From the NCBI GenBank assembly GCA_003152075.1, contig PLZG01000019.1, forward strand, positions 68,957 to 113,175: DNA of 44,219 bases, in the 5' to 3' direction. This stretch comes from a candidate division FCPU426 bacterium. Lineage in GTDB: Bacteria; Oederibacteriota; Muellerivitia; Muellerivitales; Muellerivitaceae. The notes beneath the pieces were generated by a model. The model ran no database searches. It saw nothing but the letters and a program-made list of their open reading frames with translations, and was not told the origin of the DNA. Positions within the stretch are counted from its first letter, which is position 1. The number at the start of each line of letters is the position of its first letter. Below are positions 15,274 through 24,896 of the stretch, one piece after another. The translations under genes and the position numbers were made by a program.

Positions 15274-18200
15274 TTGTATCTCAAGAAGCTCGAAATCAAC
15301 GGTTTCAAATCCTTCGCCGACAAAACCGAACTCCTCTTCGAACCGGGCATCACTTCCGTGGTGGGCCCCAACGGTTGCGGCAAGACCAACGTGGCCGACA
15401 GCGTGCGCTGGGTCATGGGGGAACAATCGGCCAAGGGGTTGCGCGCTTCCGAAATGACCGATGTCATTTTCAACGGCACCGACAGCCGCAAGGCCTCCAG
15501 CATGGCTGAAGTCACCCTTACCCTTTCCAACGAGGACAAGTCCCTCCCCTTGGAGTACGACGAAATTTCCATCACCCGTCGGGTCTACCGTTCGGGCGAG
15601 TCCGAGTACCTCATCAACAAAGCCATCGCGCGCCTGAAGGACGTCAAGGAACTTTTTATGGGCACGGGGTTGGGCATCAGCGCCTATTCGGTCATGGCCC
15701 AGGGCCAGATGGATCAGATCGTCACCTCCAAGCCGGTGGAACGCCGGGCCATTTTCGAGGAAGCAGCGGGTATCACCCGTTACAAGGCCCGCAAGGTGGA
15801 AGCTCTTCGGAAGCTGGACGCCACCGAGCAAAACTTGGTGCGCATTTCCGACATCATAGCCGAAATTAAACGGCAGATTTCCTCCTTGGAACGCCAGGCC
15901 AAGCAGGCGGAAAAGTACCGGGAGTATAAAGAAGAGCTAGGCAAGCTCCAGGTCCAGATCCACCTGGACAAGGCTGAGAAGCTCAAAAACAAACTGAAGG
16001 ACGTGCACCACAAGATGGGCCAGGTGAAGGAGAAATTGGGTGAGGCCCAAAGCACCACCCGCGACCTGGAACAGGAAGAGCGCAACCAAAGGGCTCAGCT
16101 TAACGAGATCGACGAGGAACTAGCCGCTATCCGCGAGCAGGCCTACAAGGCCGGAAGTGAAGTGGAAGTCACCGTGGGCCGCATGGACGGAGCCCGCCGC
16201 CACAAGGGAATGCTGGAAGACCAAAAGAAACGCAATGAGCAGGAAGTAATCGAGTCCCTGGCCCGCATCGAGCAATTGAAAGTTTGGGTCAAGGAACGCC
16301 TGGAGCTTCTGCGCAATAAAGGGGAACAGAAAAAAGAAAAAGACTCCTTGAAATCCGAATTGGATCAGAAGCTCATCGTCATCGAGGATGAACTCTCCGC
16401 CAAAAATAAGGACCTGGAAAACAAAAACGTGGCCGCCATCGACCTGGTCACCCAAGCCGCCCAAATGAAGGCCGAGTTGGAATCGCTCAAGTCCCAGGAT
16501 GAGGAAACCTTCCGTCGGGTCCAGGACCTGGCCGCTCAAGTGGACCGTCTTCAGAATGAAATCGCCAGCGCCGCCGGGCGGCTATCTAATATTCAAACCG
16601 AGAAAAAAAACGCCCAAGACGAAGTGACCCAAACGGACGAGACCATCCTCAGCTTGCAAAGTGATCTCTCGGCCCATGAGACCCAAATCGAGGAAACCAA
16701 CAATAGCCTCAAACAGCTCAACAACCGCTACTCGGAAGCCCGGTCCCGGTTGAGCGTGTTGGAAGAATTGCAAAGCAAGCTCACGGGCTATGACTCGGGC
16801 GTGAAGACCATCCTACAGGCCCGGCAGGTCGAGCCCCTCATGTGGCAGGAAGTCCTCGGCGTGGTCGCCGACCTCCTTTTCGTGGACCAACAGCATGAGA
16901 CCGCCGTGGAAAGCCTCTTGGGCAGCCAGCTCCAGTCCCTAGTCGTGCAGACCCGGGCCATGGCGCAAAAGGTCGTCGCCCATTTGAAGGCCGAGGGTCA
17001 GGGCAAGGTCTCCCTCTTCGTGCTGGAAGACCTGGTGAACCTGGACAAACAAAGCTTTCCCGAGCAGGTCCTATCTGAGGCGGGAGTCGAGGCCTCGGTC
17101 TTGTCCCAGCTGAAATTCGACGCCAAACTGGAGCCGGTTGTCCGGTACTTGTTTGAGCAGGATGTTTTTGTGGCCGATTGGGCCGCAGCTGAGCGGTTAA
17201 GCCTCCTCTATCCCCGCACCCGTTTTGTCACTAAAGAAGGGGACCGCCTGGGTCCATTGGGCTGCGTGAAGGCCGGCTCAGTTTCCTCAGGCGTCTCGCT
17301 CCTGGGCCGTCACCGAGAAATGACCGAGCTTTCCGACCATATCAAGGCCGTTGAAGGGCAGATACAACAGGCCGAAGCCGCATTGGGCGAGAGCAAAAAA
17401 CAACGCAAAGACACCGAAGACCGGCTCATTGCCGGGGAATCCCGCCGCCAACAGCTCAAAATCCGACTGGCCGAGATGGAAAAGGAAATCACCCAGCTCA
17501 ACGAAACCCTCGCGCGCCTCAAGGCTGAAAAGGCCGCCGAGGAAAAGGAAAAAATCACCCTGGAAGAGCATTGGAACGCCGACAAGACCCGCATCCAGGA
17601 ACTGTCCCAGCTCCTCTCCCAAAGCGAGCAAGCCCACCATTTGACCCAAGAGGAAATTTCCGAGGCCCGTAAAAACCTACAGGACCTCCAGGCCCGTAAG
17701 GAGGACATGTCCAAGCAGGTTATGCAGGTGGTCATGGAACTTTCCGCCCTGGACGAGGTGGCCGCCCGGTCCAAGGAAGAGGCCGAGCGCTACCAGGCCG
17801 AACAAGACCATTTGACCCAGTCGGTGGCCCAGAAGAAACATGAGAACCAGGAATTGGAAAGCCAGGGGGAACAGCTGACCCTGGACTTGAGCGACCTGGA
17901 AAAGAGGGTTGGGGGACTTTCCGAGGCCAAGAAGGAAGCGGACGGGAAAGTGAAGGCAATCGTCGACAAGAGGGAAAAGATCGCGGCCCAAACCGAGGAA
18001 AGAACCGAAAAAGTCCGGCATGCCCGGTCCAAGTTCGAGGATATCCAGAGGGATCTCCATGCCCTCGAGCTTCAGGAAGCCCAGATGAACGTGGAAGTCC
18101 GCAACATCGAGGAAAAACTGCAGGTGGAATACCGGGTGGACCTGGAAAACGCACCGGTCGCCATTGAAAAGGATTTTGACGGGGATTCGGCCGAGAAGGA

Positions 18201-18855
18201 ATGTATCGAGCTTCGGGCCAAGATCGAGCGCCTGGGGCTGGTGAACATGGTGGCCGTGGAGGAATATGACGAATTGTCCCAGCGCTATAAGTTCCTCACC
18301 GAACAAAGGGAAGACCTCTTAAAGGCCAAGGATGATTTACAGAAGGCCATCAACAAGATCAATATGACCTCCAAAGAACTGTTCACTTCCACCTTCGCCA
18401 CGGTTCAGGAAAATTTCAAGGATGTTTTCCAACGCCTCTTCGAGGGCGGCAGGGCCGAACTCATTTTGATCGATGAAGGCGACGTGCTGGAATCGGGCAT
18501 CGAGATCGTGGCCCGGCCCCCTGGCAAGCGGCTTCAGTCGGTTTCCCTCTTGTCGGGCGGCGAAAAGGCCCTCACGGCCATCGCCCTCCTGTTCGCCCTT
18601 TTCATGGTCAAGCCCAGCCCCTTCTGCCTGCTGGATGAGATCGACGCGCCTTTGGATGACGTGAACACGGGCCGTTTCATCCACTTGTTGAAGGAATTCG
18701 CCAAGCGCACCCAATTCATCATGATAACCCACAGCAAAGTCAGCATGGAAATCGCGGACGTGATTTACGGGGTGACGATGCAGGAAGCGGGCGTCTCCAA
18801 GATCATCTCCACCAAGTTCAAGGAAGGCGCCCCCGAAGGCGCTCCGGTCTCCTAA
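15274..18855 (+). CDS. smc: Chromosome segregation protein SMC
   Basis: 1193 residues, the normal SMC length. The Walker A GPNGCGKT is at about 31-38, followed by two long coiled coils (about 170-500 and 670-1010) around a hinge domain (about 510-660). The ABC signature 'LSGGEKALTA' is near 1093 and the Walker B 'FCLLDEIDAPLDD' near 1117. SMC forms a dimeric ring with ScpA and ScpB that organises and separates chromosomes. The start is TTG at 15274 (MYLKKLEINGFKSF), with GGAG just upstream, which matches the family N-terminus exactly. No scp genes are in the window. The gene is isolated. Confidence 0.97.
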   Translation: MYLKKLEINGFKSFADKTELLFEPGITSVVGPNGCGKTNVADSVRWVMGEQSAKGLRASEMTDVIFNGTDSRKASSMAEVTLTLSNEDKSLPLEYDEISITRRVYRSGESEYLINKAIARLKDVKELFMGTGLGISAYSVMAQGQMDQIVTSKPVERRAIFEEAAGITRYKARKVEALRKLDATEQNLVRISDIIAEIKRQISSLERQAKQAEKYREYKEELGKLQVQIHLDKAEKLKNKLKDVHHKMGQVKEKLGEAQSTTRDLEQEERNQRAQLNEIDEELAAIREQAYKAGSEVEVTVGRMDGARRHKGMLEDQKKRNEQEVIESLARIEQLKVWVKERLELLRNKGEQKKEKDSLKSELDQKLIVIEDELSAKNKDLENKNVAAIDLVTQAAQMKAELESLKSQDEETFRRVQDLAAQVDRLQNEIASAAGRLSNIQTEKKNAQDEVTQTDETILSLQSDLSAHETQIEETNNSLKQLNNRYSEARSRLSVLEELQSKLTGYDSGVKTILQARQVEPLMWQEVLGVVADLLFVDQQHETAVESLLGSQLQSLVVQTRAMAQKVVAHLKAEGQGKVSLFVLEDLVNLDKQSFPEQVLSEAGVEASVLSQLKFDAKLEPVVRYLFEQDVFVADWAAAERLSLLYPRTRFVTKEGDRLGPLGCVKAGSVSSGVSLLGRHREMTELSDHIKAVEGQIQQAEAALGESKKQRKDTEDRLIAGESRRQQLKIRLAEMEKEITQLNETLARLKAEKAAEEKEKITLEEHWNADKTRIQELSQLLSQSEQAHHLTQEEISEARKNLQDLQARKEDMSKQVMQVVMELSALDEVAARSKEEAERYQAEQDHLTQSVAQKKHENQELESQGEQLTLDLSDLEKRVGGLSEAKKEADGKVKAIVDKREKIAAQTEERTEKVRHARSKFEDIQRDLHALELQEAQMNVEVRNIEEKLQVEYRVDLENAPVAIEKDFDGDSAEKECIELRAKIERLGLVNMVAVEEYDELSQRYKFLTEQREDLLKAKDDLQKAINKINMTSKELFTSTFATVQENFKDVFQRLFEGGRAELILIDEGDVLESGIEIVARPPGKRLQSVSLLSGGEKALTAIALLFALFMVKPSPFCLLDEIDAPLDDVNTGRFIHLLKEFAKRTQFIMITHSKVSMEIADVIYGVTMQEAGVSKIISTKFKEGAPEGAPVS

Positions 18856-18998
18856 GCAAAACTACTCTAAGAGTCCAATATCTGTGCTGGAACCCTTTGT
18901 CCGAGCCCTTTTTCCTATCCACCGGCCCTCCCGCAAATTTACCCCAGCCTGGTATGGAATATTAGGGTTATGTCGGGATTTGTCGGGAGATAATTTAT
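18856..18998. other. Spacer after smc
   Basis: No terminator hairpin is obvious after smc. A small direct repeat (TGTCGGGA-T-TTGTCGGGA) lies at about 18971-18988. Nothing else is seen. Confidence 0.35.
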
Positions 18999-19166
18999 AT
19001 GAACCCTTTTTCTAACGTTCTGTTTTTCTACTTGGGCGACCTCGCCCTATCCCTCTTTTTTCCCCAAGCTTCTATCGCCTCAACCTGTTGTCCCGGCGAG
19101 AACCCGTTGGTCAGTGCAGCCATGGGAACGGACGCGGCGAGTTATACCGGGGACGGAGTTGCGTGA
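18999..19166 (+). CDS. Possible 55-aa small protein
   Basis: ATG at 18999 with GGGAGA 8 nt upstream opens a frame of 55 codons with a hydrophobic N-terminus ('MNPFSNVLFFYLGDLALSLF') and a Cys pair ('STCCPGENP'). It ends 41 nt before the TPM gene. It could be a small exported peptide or chance. No family is known. Confidence 0.25.
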   Translation: MNPFSNVLFFYLGDLALSLFFPQASIASTCCPGENPLVSAAMGTDAASYTGDGVA

Positions 19167-19207
19167 GCCGGGTTTGAGGTTCATCCAGATCGGGATATAA
19201 TCGATCC

Positions 19208-20137
19208 ATGCGATCCAAAATCCTTTTCCTTTGCGCCCTTCTTTCCCTGGTCCTATCCGCATTCCCCTCTTTCGCCGAATTACCCGCGCCCCAGGGCCGG
19301 GTCAGCGACTTCGCCGGGGTTTTGAAACCAGGGGCCCTGGTCCACTTGCTCCAAACCATCCAGCAGGTGGAATCCAAAACAACCGCCGAGATCGCGGTGG
19401 TGACCGTTTCATCCCTGGACGGGTTGACGGTGGAGGATTACGCCGTCAAACTCTTTAAAAAATGGGGAATCGGCAAAAAGAATAAAGACAACGGCCTGTT
19501 GGTATTGGTTTGCCCTTCCGAACACAAGGCGCGCATTGAGGTGGGTTACGGGTTGGAGCCTACGATTACGGACGGCCTAGCTGGCAATGTCATCCGGGCT
19601 TATTTCGTGCCCGCCTTTAAAAAAGGGGATTACTCCGGGGGCCTCACGGCCGGGGTGGACCATCTTGCCAATTTTATCACCGGCGCCGAATCGCCCGAAA
19701 AGGGGTTTCCTCCGGATATGCTTCCGCCGGAAAACCAGGTGGATTTTTCGGAACAGTTGGCTCTCACCGCTTTCTTGTCCATTTTCATCTGGATCGGCTT
19801 TGTATTCCTGGGTCATGGATTAAGCTCCAAGTCGGCCTTCGGCCTGTTCTTTGGTTTAGCCTTCGGCGGAATCCCCCTGTTTTTCCTCCTGATGCCCGAC
19901 CTGGCGGGCTGGCCCCGTTCTACCGTCCTGGGGGAAGCCGCGGCGGCGGTTCTCCTGGGTATATGGTTGGGGATCAAATATCCCAAGGGCCTGAAGGGTA
20001 AATCGGGAAAAGGCGGAAGCGGATGGATTTCGGGCGGGTTTAGCTCCAGTAGCAGCTCAAGCGACAGTTCCTCCTCTAGCGATGATTCCTTCGGCGGCGG
20101 AAGTTCGGGCGGCGGCGGGGCCAGCGGAAGCTGGTAG
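19208..20137 (+). CDS. TPM-domain membrane protein (YgcG type)
   Basis: 309 residues. A signal peptide (1-23), a TPM domain (about 30-150; 'VSDFAGVLKP', 'TTAEIAVVTVSSLDG', 'NGLLVLVCPSEHKARIEVGY'), two or three transmembrane segments (about 182-255), and a Ser-rich then Gly-rich tail ending GGGASGSW. This is the standard layout of the TPM_phosphatase/YgcG family. Plant TPM proteins repair photosystem II or act as acid phosphatases; the bacterial role is unclear. It appears to be a single-gene unit. Confidence 0.92.
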   Translation: MRSKILFLCALLSLVLSAFPSFAELPAPQGRVSDFAGVLKPGALVHLLQTIQQVESKTTAEIAVVTVSSLDGLTVEDYAVKLFKKWGIGKKNKDNGLLVLVCPSEHKARIEVGYGLEPTITDGLAGNVIRAYFVPAFKKGDYSGGLTAGVDHLANFITGAESPEKGFPPDMLPPENQVDFSEQLALTAFLSIFIWIGFVFLGHGLSSKSAFGLFFGLAFGGIPLFFLLMPDLAGWPRSTVLGEAAAAVLLGIWLGIKYPKGLKGKSGKGGSGWISGGFSSSSSSSDSSSSSDDSFGGGSSGGGGASGSW

Positions 20138-20303
20138 CCGGTTGCCACCTGCCGTGAGGCCTCCGAGGTAGTGGGGAGTTGATGTGACTGCGCGCAGGCA
20201 CTTTGTGCCAACTGTTGAACAAAAAGTTGGCGTGGCTTTTCTAAGTACTTTTAAAAACTTACAAAAAATCTCCGGTGCCTAAAACCCAATATTGAGGCCT
20301 GTT

Positions 20304-20441
20304 TTGCCCTGAGTGGTTCGAGAACCCCACCACAGGTAAGCCAAGCGCATAGGTGGTGAGCGACTAAAGGGAGTCGAATCCATCGAAAGTTTATGGGCAA
20401 AATAGTTTGAGGTTTTGAACCCTTCGAGTACCTCAGGGCAA
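20304..20441. repeat. MITE-like palindromic element A (138 bp)
   Basis: The ends are inverted: TTGCCCTGAG at 20304-20313 and CTCAGGGCAA at 20432-20441, with further partial match inward (TCGA and GAACCC). Its right 46 bp match element B (23767-23812) at about 40 positions. It lies directly before the SBBP gene, with B directly after it. Confidence 0.75.
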
Positions 20442-20488
20442 GATGGGAATGGGGAGGGAAAGGGAGTAGAATTGATCGGGATTATGGT

Positions 20489-23400
20489 ATGTTTTTAATG
20501 TTATTTGTTGGCTTGAACCTTTTTTTATTTGGATGGGACCATATTAAATTCCTGAAAACGCGCTTATTCATTTCCTGTCTTTTTATCCTGGGAACACCCT
20601 TGTTTCTTTTTGGCTTCGGGCCATCCGGGCACGCCAAAACAGGGGGGATTCAACAACCTTTGTCCGCAGAGCAACAAATCCAACTCAACTCAAGCTACGG
20701 CAAATTACCGCTGGCCTTCGAGCCCAACCAGGGCCAAGCTGATCCTTCGGTAAAATTCCTGGCCCGGGGAAGCGGCTATACCCTCTTTGTAACGTCCCAA
20801 GAAGCAGTTCTTTCTCTGAAGAAACCTCATGACCCATCGCGTCCCATACCTGGCAGAGGGCCGCGCTCCAAAATTTCCCCGGCCCCCACTCCTAACATCG
20901 GCCACCCTACAATTCTTCGGTTGAAGCTGGAAGGGGCCCAGGCCAACCCGTCTTCCGAGGGTTTAGAACAACTACCCGGTATAAGCAATTATTTTATCGG
21001 GAATGATCCTACTAAGTGGCACACGAACATCCCTCAGTTTTCAAAAGTGGCTGTGCGCGGCCTTTACCCGGGCGTGGATATGGTTTATTACGGCAACCAG
21101 GGAAAACTGGAATATGACTTCGTCGTCCAGCCGGGCGCGGACCCGGCTTCCATCCATATGAAAGTCGAGGGTGCCCAAAGCGTGCGGGTGAACAGCCAGG
21201 GCGATATGGAACTGACGACAGCCCAGGGAAAATTAGTTTTCAAGGCGCCGACGGTATATCAGGAAGTTAAGGGACAGAAAAATTCCCTGGAAGGGAATTA
21301 CAAGATCGAGGAAGGGAACCGGGTGGGTTTCGAGGTGATGGATTACGACCGCTCAAAACCCCTGGTGATTGACCCAGTGTTGGATTATTCGACCTATCTT
21401 GGAGGAACCCAGCAGGATGACGGCGCCGGAATAGTCGCGGACGTGAGCGGTAACGCCTATGTGACCGGTTTTGGGGGTTCGGCCTTCCCGACGACGGCCG
21501 GGGCATACCAAACCATTTATGGAGGCGTATGGATCGATGCCTTTGTGTCCAAGCTAAGTCCGGATGGATCGACCCTTCTTTATTCCACCTATTTGGGGGG
21601 AAGCGACAATGACCGGGGAACGGCCATCGCCCTGGATTCGAGCGGGGATGCTTTTGTGACCGGATTGACCGCTTCCACGAATTTCCCCACCACCGCGGGC
21701 GCTTATCAAACCACCAACAGCGGAGGTAACGACGCCTTCGTGGCCGAACTCAATCCGAGCGGATCATCGCTGCTTTATTCAACTTATTTGGGCGGCACTG
21801 GCGATGATGGTGGTGGCGGAATCGCCGTGGACGCAAGCGGCGGGGTTTATGTAACGGGGTATGCCAACGCCGGTTTTCCCACTACCGCGGGAGCCTACCT
21901 AAGGATTTACCCGGGATCTTACTCCGTTTTCGCGGCTAAATTGAAACCCATCGGTTCCGGAAACGGGGACTTGATTTACTCGACCTATTTGGGGGTGTCC
22001 TATTACCAGTATGGCGGTATTGGCATCGGGGTAGACGCCAGCGGCAACGCTCTTATCGGGGGAACCTGTAACGCGGGTTATCCCACCACCGCGGGCGCCT
22101 ATCAATCGTCCTTTGGGACAAATACTTCCGGCCCTTTTGTGACCAAGCTGAACGCCGCCGGATCGGCTTTACTTTATTCCACCTACGTGGGGTACTTTTT
22201 TTGTCTTGGCTTTGCGATGGACGGGAACGGAAATGCTTACCTAACCGGATATACCGGAACGGGTTTTCCCACGACGCCGGGGGCTCTCCAAACGGTCACT
22301 AGCGGTTTCAACGTGGCTTATGTGGCCAAGGTCCACCCCGCGGGGGGCGGAAACGCGGACTTAGTTTATTCGACTTATATGGAAGCGGCCGGTTTTTCGG
22401 TGGGTAATGCCATCGCGGTGGACTCTAGCGGGAACGCCTTTGTGACCGGAATGGCGGGCACGGGTTTCCCCGTGACACCCGGGGCTTTCCAATCGGCCCC
22501 TTGTGGCGGTGCTTATGACTCCTTTATCTCCGAGTTGAACCCGAGCGGATCGGCCCTCCTCTATTCGACTTATTTTTGTGGGACCGTTGATACGGTCAGT
22601 AGCGGTATCGCGCTGGACCCCAATGGCGGGATCTATGTGACGGGATACACTGATTCGGGTTTTCCCATAACCGCGGGAGTTGTTCAAACGGTTTATGCCG
22701 GTACTCTCGACGCTTTTGTGGCTAAATTTTTATTTTCCAACACCAGGACACCTACCATGACGCCCACGGTTACTTCGAGCTATACGCCAGCTAACACCGC
22801 TACCCCAACTCAGACCCGTACCCCCTCCAACACGGCCACCAACAGTCCAACCGCCACACTCACCAATTCCGCGACCAATTCTCCAACCTCCACTCCCACG
22901 AAAACCCCAACCCAAACACCCGCCAATACCGGAACCCCGTCCCCAACCAATACGGCTACCGACACTCCAACCCAAACTCCTACCAGCACTTCGACCAATA
23001 CCGCGACTCAGACCCCCACCAGCTCCCCTTCCTCTTCGGCCACCAACAGTCCAACTTTCACGCCCAGCAGTACGCCCACCGATTCGCCAACGGTCACTCC
23101 CACTTCTACGCCCACGAACAGCCCCACTATTACCAATACACCGACCATCACCTTTACTCCAACTCAAACCTACACCCCCACCGACACCAACAGCGCCACC
23201 AATTCACCCACGAACACTCCGACGAAGACCCCAACCAACACCCCCACTTGGACCTACACTTTTACGGTTACAAACACACCCACCAATACCTTTACCCCGA
23301 CCAACACTTTCACGTCCACCTGGACCCCAACCCCCACTTACACCTTCACCATTACCTGGACGCCGACAAAAACCTACACGCCCACCATTACTTTCACCCC

Positions 23401-23719
23401 GACCAACACACCCACCTTTCCACTCGATTGCGACACCTTTTATGTCTCAAAAAACTTTTTCAACCCCAACCAAGGGCCTGTTTCGATTTACGTGGAATAT
23501 TGCAGCGATTTAGGGGGTGATTTTGCCATGAACGTTTACAACACGGCTGGGGAGCATATCCGCACCCTGGATTCACGCCGTCTGACCGGACCCTTCTATG
23601 CCTCTTACTTATGGGACGGAATCAACAAGTATGGTGACCCCTGCGCCAGTGGGGTTTACCTATTGCAAGAGGTGAATCCCTTTAAACAGAAAATCAAAAG
23701 GGTTCTTTTAATAAGGTAA
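20489..23719 (+). CDS. Giant secreted SBBP beta-propeller protein
   Basis: 1076 residues. Hydrophobic leader with the signal segment (to about 50); a conserved N-terminal domain often paired with SBBP repeats (about 65-290, 'LAFEPNQGQADPSVKFLARG'); eight or so SBBP beta-propeller repeats (about 295-745) built on 'LLYSTYLGG', 'GNAYVTG' and 'FPTTAGAYQ'; a Thr/Pro/Asn/Ser linker (about 750-977); and a FlgD-like Ig C-terminal domain (979-1076, 'FAMNVYNTAGEHIRTLD'). Such C-terminal domains can act as sorting or anchoring modules. Probable cell-surface or secreted adhesin or carbohydrate-binding protein. The gene is flanked by a pair of related palindromic elements. The linker is encoded by degenerate ACN-CCN repeats. 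Confidence 0.9.
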   Translation: MFLMLFVGLNLFLFGWDHIKFLKTRLFISCLFILGTPLFLFGFGPSGHAKTGGIQQPLSAEQQIQLNSSYGKLPLAFEPNQGQADPSVKFLARGSGYTLFVTSQEAVLSLKKPHDPSRPIPGRGPRSKISPAPTPNIGHPTILRLKLEGAQANPSSEGLEQLPGISNYFIGNDPTKWHTNIPQFSKVAVRGLYPGVDMVYYGNQGKLEYDFVVQPGADPASIHMKVEGAQSVRVNSQGDMELTTAQGKLVFKAPTVYQEVKGQKNSLEGNYKIEEGNRVGFEVMDYDRSKPLVIDPVLDYSTYLGGTQQDDGAGIVADVSGNAYVTGFGGSAFPTTAGAYQTIYGGVWIDAFVSKLSPDGSTLLYSTYLGGSDNDRGTAIALDSSGDAFVTGLTASTNFPTTAGAYQTTNSGGNDAFVAELNPSGSSLLYSTYLGGTGDDGGGGIAVDASGGVYVTGYANAGFPTTAGAYLRIYPGSYSVFAAKLKPIGSGNGDLIYSTYLGVSYYQYGGIGIGVDASGNALIGGTCNAGYPTTAGAYQSSFGTNTSGPFVTKLNAAGSALLYSTYVGYFFCLGFAMDGNGNAYLTGYTGTGFPTTPGALQTVTSGFNVAYVAKVHPAGGGNADLVYSTYMEAAGFSVGNAIAVDSSGNAFVTGMAGTGFPVTPGAFQSAPCGGAYDSFISELNPSGSALLYSTYFCGTVDTVSSGIALDPNGGIYVTGYTDSGFPITAGVVQTVYAGTLDAFVAKFLFSNTRTPTMTPTVTSSYTPANTATPTQTRTPSNTATNSPTATLTNSATNSPTSTPTKTPTQTPANTGTPSPTNTATDTPTQTPTSTSTNTATQTPTSSPSSSATNSPTFTPSSTPTDSPTVTPTSTPTNSPTITNTPTITFTPTQTYTPTDTNSATNSPTNTPTKTPTNTPTWTYTFTVTNTPTNTFTPTNTFTSTWTPTPTYTFTITWTPTKTYTPTITFTPTNTPTFPLDCDTFYVSKNFFNPNQGPVSIYVEYCSDLGGDFAMNVYNTAGEHIRTLDSRRLTGPFYASYLWDGINKYGDPCASGVYLLQEVNPFKQKIKRVLLIR

Positions 23720-23740
23720 TTCAATTATTTCAGCCCGTTC

Positions 23741-23812
23741 TGCCCTGAGCAAAGTCGAAGGTTGGTGGGCAAAATAGTTTGCGGATTTGAACCCCTCGAC
23801 TAGCTCAGGGCA
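23741..23812. repeat. MITE-like palindromic element B (72 bp)
   Basis: TGCCCTGAG at 23741-23749 faces CTCAGGGCA at 23804-23812; the inner arms carry GTCGAAGG and CCCCTCGAC. It shares the GGGCAAAATAGTTTG block with element A but lacks about 66 bp present there. Confidence 0.75.
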
Positions 23813-23854
23813 GGCTGGGGAAAGGGGGGCGGCCCGTCCTGAGGGGCTGGCGTC

Positions 23855-24590
23855 TTAATTCCTGTTGCATTTCACCTCGTAATAAATAGCGACGGTGACC
23901 GTGGTATCGGTTGCCGACCAGGTCGCGTAAGTCACCTTGAATGGAACCAAGTGACATGTGTTCCCCTGAGGGCAGACGGCGAAAGTGGAAAAATAATCTT
24001 CGGCTTGCCGGACCGCGATCTCGTAAAACTGTCCGAACCCATTGACCAGATTCTTGGCATCATTGTCCCCGGCCCTCAGGTGTTCAGCGAAGGGGACCCT
24101 GAAGTTGGTGGTGTAGCAAACCAAGCGAGACCGGCCGCAATCGACCGGGTAGGGGAAGACCATTGTCGTTCCTTGTCCGTCCCCCCGCTGTCCGTGGGCG
24201 CGCCTTTGGTGTAGCTCCCGTATTTTTCCAACTCTTTTTCCACCGTCTTTTCATCGGGCGGGTAAAACCCGCTGGTCAGGTTTTTATTTTCCGAGGCGCA
24301 AACCACCATGCCTTGTACCTCGACCACGGCCCTGTCGTACTTACGGCCGGTATAAATATAGGTAAACCATCTGCGTCTCCGGCAGGTTTCATCCGGGCAT
24401 TCGTGGTATCGAGCAGGTCGGAAGCCTCCCGCATGGCTTTTTGTAAAAGGGTTCCAGACCACCATGTTCCGCATTGGGTGGCGAGGGTAAGCTTGACGGA
24501 AACCTCGTAATCCTCGTCGTTGGCTTTGGATAACGCGGATGATTTGCTTGTCGCCAATTCGGGCCTATCTAACGTTTTGGAATATACCAA
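23855..24590 (-). pseudogene. Frameshifted gene, unknown function
   Basis: Three minus-strand frames join into one plausible protein of about 245 residues. Segment 1 begins at 24590 (TTG, 'VYSKTLDRPELATSK') and reads to about 24390. Segment 2 carries 'WFTYIYTGRKYDRAVVEVQG' and reads to the run of six C at 24181-24186. Segment 3 carries 'DGQGTTMVFPYPVDCGRSRL' and ends at 23855. The second break is in a homopolymer (six G on the coding strand), so a base-count error is possible. No ribosome site is seen. The protein has scattered Cys but no family I recognise. The N-terminus may also be lost. Confidence 0.6.
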
Positions 24591-24610
24591 GTGAATGAAA
24601 GCGGGGGTTC

Positions 24611-24862
24611 ATGGGAAAGTTTTTGCTCTTGGCGATGATGGTATTTTTTGTGGCCGCCCCGGCTCTATGGGCATTACCCACTTCCCGAAAGCACACCCGC
24701 CCGCCTTACACCGGACCCCGAAAGACGGTGGAGAACCCGAATCCGTCTCCCCGCCCTTCCTTCAAGAGTAGCGGCAAGCCCTCGTCCCGCCCAAAAGGCC
24801 TGTTCGAACACATCATCGTCCGATATAAATTTGGTAATGGTTGTCCACGACGGGGACCCTAA
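24611..24862 (+). CDS. Small exported Pro-rich protein
   Basis: 83 residues: signal peptide (about 1-21, 'AAPALWA' end) and a basic, Pro/Ser-rich mature part. GGGGG at 24602-24606 supports the ATG. The last codons and the stop come from the 30-bp palindromic repeat (copy 2), reading CPRRGP-stop, so the original C-terminus may have been replaced when the repeat arrived. Function unknown. Confidence 0.5.
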   Translation: MGKFLLLAMMVFFVAAPALWALPTSRKHTRPPYTGPRKTVENPNPSPRPSFKSSGKPSSRPKGLFEHIIVRYKFGNGCPRRGP

Positions 24863-24870
24863 TTGGACAA
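24841..24870 (+). repeat. 30-bp palindromic repeat, copy 2
   Basis: TTGTCCA-N16-TGGACAA with centre CGACGGGGACCC. It overlaps the end of the small exported protein gene and lies 26 nt before the ATG at 24897. Confidence 0.9.
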
Positions 24871-24896
24871 AATAAATAAAATATAAGGATGGAGTT

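Noticed and set aside
17677-18306. 209-residue minus-strand frame inside smc
   Set aside because: Antisense to the SMC coiled coil; long open antisense frames are expected there from biased codon use.
22730-23167. 145-residue Gly/Arg-rich minus-strand frame
   Set aside because: It is antisense to the Thr/Pro linker of the SBBP protein.
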